From Scilla litardierei (Eukaryota; Streptophyta; Magnoliopsida; Asparagales; Asparagaceae), in assembly GCA_030789695.1 (NCBI GenBank), contig CM061132.1:165317442-165381441 (forward strand): 64,000 nt of DNA. The letters run 5' to 3'. This document shows, piece after piece, positions 56,065 to 64,000 of the stretch. Numbering within the stretch: the first letter of the stretch is position 1; the number at the start of each line of letters is the position of its first letter. A model generated the notes under the pieces. The model saw only the letters and a program-made list of their open reading frames with translations. It had not been told where the DNA came from and made no database searches. Position numbers and translations under genes: made by a program.

Positions 56065-57270
56065 GTTTAACTTACCCACAGAGATGAAAGAGATACCTCG
56101 GGACATATTCTCTGTTAGACTACATAGATCCTTGTATGGACTAAAACAGTCAGACAAAATGTGGTATAACAGACTAAGTGATTTCCTTGCACAGTAAGGA
56201 TTCACTAATAACGAAGTCTGCTCGTGCATCTTTATCAAAAGAACGGGAAAAGGATTCGTCATCATAGCAGTTTATGTTGATGACTTAAATCTCATAGGCT
56301 CTCCAGCAGAGATTAATGAGATATCTGCAAGGCTAAAGCACACTTTTGAAATGAAAGACCTAGGCAGAACGAAGTATTGCCTTAGCTTGCAGATTGAACA
56401 CCTACGAGGTGGAATCCTTCTACATCAATCCAATTATACCAGGAAGCTTTTAAATAAATGGATAAATGTCATCCTTTATGTACCCATATGGTCGTGAGAT
56501 CATTAGACGTACAAAAGGACCCCTTCCGGCCTCTGGAAGAGGGGGAGGAGATACTGGGTCCAGAAGTACCCTACCTAAGTGCCATTGGTGCACTTCTCTA
56601 TCTGGCTAACTGCACGCGTCCCGATATAGCGTTTGCAGTCAATCTCCTAGCCAGACACAGTGCAGCGCCTACAAAGCGCCACTGGAATGGAGTAAAGCAT
56701 CTTCTACGATACCTCCAGGGTTCCGTAGACCTTGGACTTTACTACCAGAGAGGTGCCTCCTCCCAGTTACTTGGTTATGCCGATGCAGGCTATCTTTCAG
56801 ATCCGCATACGGCAAAATCACAGACTGGTTTTGTCTTTACCTACGTAGGAACTGATATCTCCTGGAGATCGGTAAAACAAACCACTACTGCTACATCTTC
56901 CAACCATGCAGAGCTCATCGCGATCCATGAAGCGAGCAGAGAATGTTTTTGGCTACGCTCCGTCGTCCAACACATCCTCCAATCCACTGGCCAGAAGACC
57001 GGTGATCTGGAGCCTACTGCCCTATTCGAAGACAACACCGCGTGCATTGCTCAGCTTCAGAAGGGATACATCAAAGGCGACATGACAAAGCACATTTCTC
57101 CCAAGTTTTTCTGGACGCACGAGCAGAAGAACGACAAGCAGATTGAAGTTCGACAGATCCAGTCATGCAACAACTTAGCTGATCTTTTTACTAAGGCATT
57201 GCCTAAATGTACTTTTGTAAAGCTTGTAAAGAACATTGGTATGCGACAGTTGAAAGACCTGCAAGCTTGA
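56065..57270 (+). pseudogene. Copia A pol part 2: RT C-terminus and RNase H
   Basis: The RT frame resumes directly after the gypsy element (NLPTEMKE, then SLYGLKQSDKMWYNRLSDF). An in-frame UAA at 56195-56197 interrupts it. The catalytic YVDDLNLIG follows at about 56270. A small deletion near 56450 shifts the frame. RNase H is intact from 56458 to 57270 in one frame (YLSAIGALLYLANCTRPDI, GYADAGYLSDPHTAKSQTG, SNHAELIAIHEA, LFEDNTACIAQL, HISPKFFWTH, ADLFTKALP). Confidence 0.95.
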
Positions 57271-57445
57271 AGCTTGTACGGATTAGGGGGAGTAACCTGT
57301 GTGTTGCACTCTTTTTCCTTAAGCTGTTGGGTTTTTCCCACTGGGTTTTCCACAGCTAAGGTTTTAACGAGGCAAACACACTTACTCTGGATCCAGAAGT
57401 ATCAACCCCTTGCCTCAGTAGCTGAGGCCGAAGTGATGAATGTGT

Positions 57446-57454
57446 AAGGGGGAG
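57446..57454 (+). other. Polypurine tract of copia A
   Basis: AAGGGGGAG stands directly before the 3' LTR at 57455. Confidence 0.9.
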
Positions 57455-57673
57455 TGTTATGAATGAGGGAGGCCTTTGGCCTCCCATCCTTCATTACACA
57501 TTCATTAGGTCCCACATTACTTAGGGTAATGGGGACCCTTGGTCTACTAGAGGCTTTTGGCCTCCCCACTATGAGATAAATAAATAGAGCACCATGGCTC
57601 TTAGCCATGGTTACTCATTCTTAGCAATGAAATGATATCTCTCTCTCTCTCTTGAGTTTATATTCATCCAACA
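57455..57673 (+). repeat. 3' LTR of copia A
   Basis: From TGTTATGAATG to CATCCAACA, 219 bp. It has both inverted repeats: GGGAGGCC-TTT-GGCCTCCC (57467-57485) and CCATGGCT-CTT-AGCCATGG (57592-57610). GTTGG follows. Confidence 0.9.
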
Positions 57674-57706
57674 GTTGGGAAATTATAGTAAATAAAAATA
57701 GAGAAC

Positions 57707-57827
57707 TGTTATGAATAGGCCCATGAGGCCCATTGGGTATCCAAGCACACTATTTAAAGCTATATATATGAGGGTAGGGGGCTCTTACCCACCTACACCT
57801 ATTTCCCTACATTTTCCCTTCATAACA
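57707..57827 (+). repeat. 5' LTR of copia B
   Basis: 121 bp from TGTTATGAATAGG to CTTCATAACA. TATA-like TATATATATGAGG lies near 57760-57772. The short length is unusual, although short LTRs are known for some copia lineages. Confidence 0.8.
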
Positions 57828-57840
57828 CGTTATCAGCACG
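57828..57840 (+). other. Non-standard primer-binding site of copia B
   Basis: CGTTATCAGCACG with no gap to the LTR, identical to copia A. The match in two diverged elements shows it is under constraint. Confidence 0.75.
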
Positions 57841-57985
57841 ATCACGCTCGTTGGAGGAGACGGCGGCTCACGGGGAAGGAGATCCATCAATCGCTCAGAT
57901 TCAAGAAGATCGTAATCTTCTCAACGGGGAGCGAAAAGGGCATCCTTCACCAATCGTCGACTAGATTCCCTTGTCGAATCTAGAG

Positions 57986-59282
57986 GTTAAAAAATCAAAA
58001 CTTTTAGATCTAAACTTGCTTTTCACGTTAGATCTGCATGTTTTAGGATCAAAAAGTTTAAAGACACGGTAAAAATCAAATTTTTTTAAGATCCGCATGC
58101 CTAAAAACAATAAAAATCTGTTTTTAGCGATCTAAATACTCGAAAAATCCGTTTTTTACACCCAACCTTTGATCCAAAAATCCGCACGCCCATAGGGCGA
58201 AACGGCGGCGCTTCACAAGCGCCGCCGGCGCGAACTCACGCCGCGGCCATAGGCCGCGGCCTGCGGCCGCGGCCTGAAGCCGTGGCCCCCGTCGCCGCGG
58301 CCCGCCGCTGCGGCGGCCGCGGCCCGTCGTCGCCACGGCGGTCGCGTTCTGCGCGGCTAGCCGTCGCGGCGACACGCCGCGGGCCCCCCTAGGGTTTTCC
58401 GAAACCCTAACCCTAAACGGGCCAAATTTTTCGGGGGAGGCCCAATTAGCCCTAATGGGTTGTTCTCATGGCCCAAAAGCCAGAAAATTAGCCCATTTAC
58501 ATAAATAATTTTTCTCTTTTATTTTTGGCCCTAAAAGCCCAAAATAATTAAAAGAAACTTTAAAAGGGTTTTTAAGTGGTAAACAAAACATTAAAATATG
58601 GATCAAAAGGTAAAAGTTTTCAAAATAAATTTTTGCACGTCACACACATTTTAGATTACTTAAATTAATCTGTACATGCCCGTGATTGATTATCTGCGTA
58701 GTTGTATGTTTCAAATATATTATCTGCGTGGATGTGCAAATTAGGCTATGTTTTTAGGGATCAGCCAGGTTTCCGACACCTTTTAATTTCCTGCAATTTT
58801 TCTTCTTTTTGAGAGAAATTTGTAAGTGAGGATATAAATGTAAAAAGAAGACCGAAGGACACCAAAAGGAGCTGAAGGCGTTCGCACAATGAAGATAGGG
58901 GCTTCTCTCTGAAGTTCCCGAGTTGTAATTTATTCTTTCATGCAACTATTTTTTGATGTAACTTCGGACTGTACTCCCTTTTATTTCGGTGTCGGCTGGC
59001 TGATCCCCATAGTCCTAAGTCATTTTTTCTGCTTCATTGCTTATACAGTAACTGCGTGGATGTTAATTACTTTAATACCATGTTTAATGTTACAATGAAA
59101 CTACTTAACAGCATGCGTGAATGTTAACCGTTATTAATTATTCACATTATGAATCTGTAAAAAGCATGTATGTTAAATTCACATTAATTAGATCCATGCT
59201 ATGAAAAATGTTTGCATTACATGCGTGGATGTCTAATTTACTTAGTTTTAATGATACATGCTGTTTTTCTTTACATTGCTAG
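57986..59282 (+). other. Candidate leader intron of copia B
   Basis: Donor CTAGAG/GTTAAA at 57985/57986 and acceptor TTTTTCTTTACATTGCTAG ending at 59282, 8 nt before the gag ATG. The length (1297 bp) and both boundaries match the candidate in copia A (1251 bp). The interior contains GC-rich palindromic sequence and several copies of a TGCGTGGATGT motif. No transcript evidence. Confidence 0.5.
58186..58390. repeat. GC-rich palindromic block in the copia B leader
   Basis: Dense CCGCGGCC, GGCCGCGG and CGGCGG words in both orientations, able to fold strongly, within AT-rich DNA. It occupies the same place as the GC-rich tandem repeat of copia A but is a different sequence. Confidence 0.8.
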
Positions 59283-59290
59283 ATCATTAA

Positions 59291-60309
59291 ATGGCCAGAC
59301 TCGCAAATGTCGACTTTTCGGTCCTAAAGGCCGATGGGTCAAACTACCTGAGTTGGCAGTCCTGAAGTTCCATCTGCGCTCTCATGGTTTCAGTCTCACA
59401 CAGACTGAAAAGGCAACAACAAGTACTGCCCCAGCGAACAAGGAGGCTTCAGTGGAAGCACATCATACAGAGGAAGTTTCTGATATATTAAAGGCGAAAG
59501 CCATTATATATATCAGGAAACATTTAGACTCGACCTTAAAGGATGAGTACCTCACTGTAGAGGACCCTTACGAGCTGTGGGACGCACTTGAGGAGAGGTA
59601 CAGACACCAGAGGGATGTCATACTCCCCCGTGCACAGTACGAGTGGACTCACCTCTGCATACAGGACTTCAAATCCGTAGCGGAGTACAACTCAGCTCTC
59701 TTCCGCATCACCTCACGCCTGAAGTTGTGTGGTGAACCAGTGACGGAGAAAATGTTGCTGGAAAAGACGTTCACGTCTTTCCACGAAAAGGACATGATCC
59801 TTATGCAATAATATCGCGAGAGGAAGTTCACTAAGTACTCTGACCTGCTTTCATGCCTGCTTATGGCTGAACAGAACAGAGACCTGTTGGTTGCCACCCA
59901 CAACCTGCGCCCTCCTGGCTCCGCTCCATTGCCACCTCCTGCAGAGGCTCACTTCCAGTCTTCCCAGAAGAAGAAGACGGACAAAAAGGCAAAATTCCAG
60001 AAATGGAAAGAACAGAAGCATCGGAAGAAGGCCACTCCCCCAGCTCCTCCTCAGAACCAGAAGTTCGTGGACAAGAAGCAGAAGAGGATTCCCAACAAAG
60101 GTGGCACTCCCAAGAAAGACTGGGAGGACAAGTGCTCTAAATGCGGAATGACGGGCCACTGGTCCAGAATCTGCCGCACAGCAAAACACCTCCAGGACCT
60201 CAACCAGGCAAGCCTCAAGCCTCGAGCTGAGACAAACCTGATTGAGAGCGCAGCGTTGGCAGAGACCTCATGGACTCCTGAAGACTTCATGGGAGATGAC
60301 ACTCTCTAG
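59291..60309 (+). pseudogene. Copia B gag with CCHC knuckle, broken
   Basis: The ATG at 59291 gives ARLANVDFSVLKADGSNYLSW, then a small deletion shifts the frame. The main body (about 59360-59811) has LKFHLRSHGF, KAKAIIYIRKHLDSTLKDEY and LWDALEERYRHQ, and ends at an in-frame UAA (59809-59811). After it the same frame shows YRERKFTKYSDLLSCLL, a Lys-rich basic region and the knuckle CSKCGMTGHWSRIC (about 60134-60175), ending at 60307-60309. Organisation matches copia A. Confidence 0.9.
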
Positions 60310-61498
60310 ATCTGGCCCACTGAGAACAATCTCAGGACCAGCAAACATAATCGAAGGATCAGGGGAAGCAATTATATTGCTCCCCGGCAACACACAAATA
60401 ACACTTAAAAATGCGTTATACTCCCATAAATCCATCCGAAACCTCCTAAGCTTTAAAGACATCCGTTTAAACGGATATCACTTAGAGACGGTCGAGGAAG
60501 ATAAAAGGGAATACTTGCTTGTAACGTCTCTTACAAATGGTTCAAAAACCATTGTGGAACGTTTCAAGGGACTCCCCTCGGGACTCTACCAAACAAGTAT
60601 ACAAACTCCAGAAACATCCATGGCGGAGCACCTGCAGTGCCCTCAAACACCAGAATTCCAACTCTGGCACAGTAGACTGGGACACCCTGGTTCTGTCATG
60701 ATGTACCGCATCATAAAGAACTCCAGGGGTATAGACCTGAAGAACATGAAGATTCTTCAAAAAGGCAAATTCCCATGTCCACCCTGTTACAAGGGTAAAC
60801 TGATCACGAGACCCTCTCCACTGAAAGTGGACGTGGAGTCCCCCAGTTTTTTTGGAAAGAATCCACGGAGACATTTGTGGGCCGATTCACCCATCAATGG
60901 TCCGTTCAGGTACTTTATGGTCCTGATAGACGCATCTACTAAGTGGTCACATGTGTGCCTACTGTCCACCCGTAACCTAGCACTATCTAAGCTTTTAGCT
61001 CAGATAATCAAGTTACGGGCCCACTTCCCCGACTACCAGATAAAGAAACTTCGTCTGGACAATGCGGGGGAGTTTACGTCACAAGTTTTTCTAGACTATT
61101 GCCAAGCTCAGGGAATTGAAGTCGAACATCCTGTAGCGCATGTTCACACCCAAAATGGGTTAGCAGAATCTCTAATTAAGAGACTGCAATGGATCGCTCG
61201 TCCATTATTACTTCAATCCCAGATGCCAGTGAATGCGTGGGGTCATGCAATTTTGCATGCTGCATCTTTAATAAAATTAAGACCTTCTGGAGGTCAGTCA
61301 TCTTCTCCAATACAACTAGCACTTGGAGCCCCACCAATTGTCTCACATTTGAGAATATTTGGTTGTGCAGTATACGTCCCCATAGCACCACCGCAAAGGA
61401 CAAAGATGTGTCCACAACGTCGTCTAGGCATTTATGTTGGGTTTGACACCCCCACCATAATTAGATTCCTAGAACCCCTTACGGGAGACGTCTTTTAA
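60310..61498 (+). pseudogene. Copia B pol part 1: protease tail and integrase
   Basis: Compared with copia A, the gag-pol spacer, the pol start codon and the protease N-terminus with its DSA active site are missing: the sequence passes from the gag stop directly into RTISGPANIIEGSGEA. The pre-integrase zinc region (HSRLGHPG, CPPCYKGK) is intact. An extra T near 60850 and a compensating loss near 60895 put about 15 codons in a wrong frame, which removes the first catalytic Asp (copia A: HGDICGP). LDNAGEFTSQVF and the rest of the core follow. A frameshift ends the frame at 61498. Confidence 0.9.
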
Positions 61499-62542
61499 GG
61501 CACGTCTAGAAGACTGTGAATTCGATGAAACATCGTTTCTAAGACTAGGCTCACAGACAAGGAAGCCCGAAGCTTCAGAAAGTATCACTTGGGATACAAA
61601 GACATTATGTCACTTTGATCCGCCAACAAGCCAGTGTGAGGAGGTGGTCCTGAAGATTCTCCACATCCAAAACACTGTCCATCTCTTGCCGGACAAATTT
61701 ACTGACAACCAGAAGATTGTCAAATCACACGTCCCAGCTGCTAACACTCCAGCTAGGATTGACATACCGCAAAATGGATGCAATCCGCCTGCAGCAGAAA
61801 TGGTTGGACCTCTCAAAAAGAGAGGGCGACCACCGGGATCCAAGGACCAAGTCCCTCGAAAGAGTAGGACCCTTGGCAATGGTAAACAAATACCACCACA
61901 GGATGCTAATATAAGCCCTACTACCCCATCTCTCCCAAACTCTCATGAAGAGGAAAAACCGGGAGAAAATGAAGTATCGATACACCATGTACGAACTGGG
62001 GAGTATTGGGACAGAAAAAGCACAACCATAGGTGACACATTTGCGTGTAATATTGCCATCAACGTCGCGTACTGCGACGATGATATTGAACCACGCTCTC
62101 TGACAGAATGTCAAAGCAGAGATGATTGGCCAAAGTGGAAAGCGGCAATAGGAGTGGAGTTGGATTCACTCACCAAACGCAAGGTCTTCGGACCCATAGT
62201 CCAGACACCAAAAGGTGTAAAACCTGTGGATTATAAATTGGTATTTATTAGAAAACGAAATGAAAAGAATGAGATCGTTCGCTATAAAGCAAGGCTTGTA
62301 GCGCAGGGTTTTACCCAACTTCCTGGGGTGGATTTTGAAGCCACATACTCCCCGGTCATGGACACGATCACCTTCCGATTCCTCATTGGCTTAACAGGCC
62401 AAGAGGGTTTAGATATGCAACTCATGGACGTGGTTACTGCATACCTATATGGCAACCTAAACCGAGACATCTATATGAGATTGTCTGACGGTTATTCTTT
62501 GCCTGCAGTACTAAGAGAGAGAGAGAACGTGCCATCTACTCA
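61499..62542 (+). pseudogene. Copia B pol part 2: linker and RT N-terminal part
   Basis: The frame changes at 61498 and runs from about 61644 to 62546. It has the linker with RGRPPGSKDQVPRK, then RT motifs DWPKWKAAIGVELDSLTKRK, YKLVFIRKRNEKNEIVRYKA, RLVAQGFTQLPGVDFEATYS and MQLMDVVTAYLYGN. A short insertion-like GAGAGAGAGA run near 62515 precedes the next frameshift. Confidence 0.9.
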
Positions 62543-63733
62543 GTGAAACTGCAAAGATCATTATATGGTCTAAAACAATCTGGAAGGATGTGGTATAACA
62601 GACTGAGCGATTTCCTTGCAAAACAAGGATTTACAAACGACCCAGTCTGTCCTTGCATCTTTATAAGAGCAAAGGCAACAGGATTTGTAATTATAGCAGT
62701 CTACGTAGACGACTTAAACCTCATCGGATCTCCTGAAGAGATCGCAAAGATTTCTAGAAGCCTGACAGAGACCTTCGAGACGAAAGACCTCGGAAAGTCA
62801 AAATTCTTTTTAGGTCTTCAGATAGAGCATCTTAAAGATGGGATCCTGTTACACCAGTCTACTTACACATCGAACTTATTGAAAAAGTTTCAGATGGATA
62901 AGTGACACCCCCTCAGCACTCCGATGGTCGTCAGATCATTGGATGTACACAAAGACCCCTTCCGGCCGCTGGAAGATGGGGAGGAAGTACTAGGCCCTGA
63001 AGTACCTTATTTAAGTGCTATCGGTGCACTCCTTTACCTGGCTAACTGCACTCGCCCCGACATAGCATTTGCAGTAAACTTACTAGCCAGATATAGTGCT
63101 ACACCTACACAACGACACTGGGCCGGAGCTAAGCATCTTCTGCGCTACCTCCAAGGGTCCATAGACTTAGGTCTATTCTACAGGAAAGGGGCATCAACTG
63201 GTTTAGTTGGTTATACTGACGCAGGTTACAGGTCCGATCCTCATACAGAGAAGTCTCAGACCGGATACATGTTCACATACGGCGGCATAGCCATATCCTG
63301 GAGATCTGTAAAGCAGACCATGACGACCGTCTCATCCACTCACTCAGAACTTCTAGCGATCTTCGAAGCAATCAAGGAATGCTTCTGGCTACGCTCTGTG
63401 ATCCAGCACATCCTCACCTCCACCGGCCTGATGACCGACGTTCTTGCGCCTACTCCACTCCATGAAGACAATGCAGCATGTATAGCCCAGCTTCAGGACG
63501 GCTACATCAAAGGCGACAAGACAAAGCATATCTCCCCCAAGTTCTTCTGGACGCACGACCTTCAGAAGCAAAAGCAGATTGAGGTACAGAAGATCCAATC
63601 ATGTAATAACTTGGCGGATTTGCTTACCAAATCCCTGCCTACTAGTATCTTTGAGAAACTTGTATATGGGATTGGGATGAGGAGAGTGAGTAAATGTAAA
63701 CTGGGTCAGGATGAGAGAACTATGAACTCATAG
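62543..63733 (+). pseudogene. Copia B pol part 3: RT C-terminus and RNase H
   Basis: From SLYGLKQSGRMWYNRLSDF through the catalytic YVDDLNLIG (residues 54-62 of this piece), then a UGA at 62903-62905 replacing a Cys codon present in copia A. RNase H continues in the same frame to 63733 (YLSAIGALLYLANCTRPDI, GYTDAGYRSDPHTEKSQTG, STHSELLAIFEA, LHEDNAACIAQLQ, HISPKFFWTHD, ADLLTKSLP). The C-terminus is extended relative to copia A. Confidence 0.95.
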
Positions 63734-64000
63734 ATACATAGGAGACTGATGTATAGATTCATAGGATATCTGCAAGCCTGAAGCTTGGTCAGATGAGGGG
63801 GAGTCAACTGCAGAGTTGTACTCTTTTCACTTGGCTACAGGTTTTTTCCCACTGGGTTTTCCGTAGTCAAGGTTTTGACGAGGCAACCTCGTTGACTCTG
63901 GATCCTGAAGTATCCACCCCTAGACACATCCCTAAAACAGGGGAAGTTATGGGTTAACTGTTCTTTCTTTAACAAGGCAGTTACCCTAACTCGGATCCTG
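63734..64000 (+). other. 3' non-coding region of copia B
   Basis: It resembles the copia A sequence between RNase H and its purine tract (GCCTGAAGCTTG, TTTTTCCCACTGGGTTTTCC, GAGGCAA). The word GGATCCTG recurs at 63900 and at the window end. No 3' LTR start (TGTTATGA) is reached. Confidence 0.75.

Larger units (their letters stand above)
40714..57673 (+). mobile_element. Short-LTR Ty1/copia element A, split by a gypsy element
   Basis: The LTRs (40714-40912 and 57455-57673, about 200 bp) are flanked by a perfect GTTGG duplication (40709-40713 and 57674-57678). Order is primer site, long leader, gag, protease, integrase, RT and RNase H, then a purine tract. RT is interrupted by a 10.3-kb element at 45792-56064. 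Gag and pol carry frameshifts and stops, and the LTRs differ by an indel and several substitutions, so A is older than its passenger. It is closely related to copia B at 57707. Confidence 0.95.
57707..64000 (+). mobile_element. Short-LTR Ty1/copia element B, extends past the window
   Basis: A 121-bp 5' LTR (57707-57827), the same primer site as copia A, a similar leader, gag and pol in the same order with clear amino-acid similarity to A. The 3' LTR is not in the window. Only 33 bp separate it from the end of copia A. It carries stops and frameshifts in gag and pol and lacks the protease active site, so it is defective. It is a related but distinct subfamily: the LTR shares only its TGTTATGA start and some short words with A. 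Confidence 0.9.

Noticed and set aside
57455..57673. Treating copia A and B as one element with three LTRs
   Set aside because: The GTTGG duplication closes copia A, the B LTR is a different 121-bp sequence, and B has its own primer site and gag.

Overview
This is nuclear DNA from a flowering plant with a repeat-rich genome. The evidence is nested LTR retrotransposons (Ty1/copia and Ty3/gypsy), a Tourist-like MITE, and a spliced host gene with AT-rich introns longer than 10 kb. The species cannot be named from the sequence.

One host gene underlies most of the window and is read on the minus strand. A likely non-coding first exon lies near 40500-40665, the start-codon exon at 28010-28860, and a membrane-segment exon at 12572-12706. 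The encoded protein looks like the N-terminal half of a plant multi-pass J-domain (DNAJC14-like) protein. Its J domain would lie beyond the left edge, if it still exists. Intron 1 (about 11.6 kb) is filled by a decayed copia element (29094-39162) whose 5' LTR carries a truncated gypsy element (29406-32896). Intron 2 (about 15.3 kb) holds a gypsy remnant (13383-14187), a gypsy element with two LTRs and an integrase deletion (16848-22204) and a MITE (22371-22813).

The left end (1-12414) is a three-level nest on the minus strand. A gypsy element is split inside pol by a pol-less copia element (83-8404, target duplication TCCTG), and the copia 3' LTR is split by a small gypsy derivative (1712-4184). 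The right end holds two related short-LTR copia elements only 33 bp apart: A (40714-57673, target duplication GTTGG) and B (57707 to beyond the right edge). Copia A is interrupted in its RT gene by a young non-autonomous gypsy element with 2835-bp LTRs (45792-56064), whose interior holds a solo LTR (49912-52386) of another family. Every pol gene in the window is broken, so no element here looks autonomous.

The main result of the hunt is a regular array of short GTCGAC-core near-palindromes in the LTRs of three unrelated families: two copia families and the solo gypsy-type LTR. In all three the sites form quartets with centres at about 0, 22, 40-42 and 62-64 bp, close to whole DNA helical turns. 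The solo LTR carries four such quartets, made of eight 32-bp inverted-repeat units. Other observations are a candidate leader intron and a second splice acceptor directly before pol in copia A, a primer-binding site in A and B that fits a tRNA-Ile anticodon arm rather than the usual tRNA-iMet 3' end, and the insertion of copia A in what looks like the host gene's core promoter.
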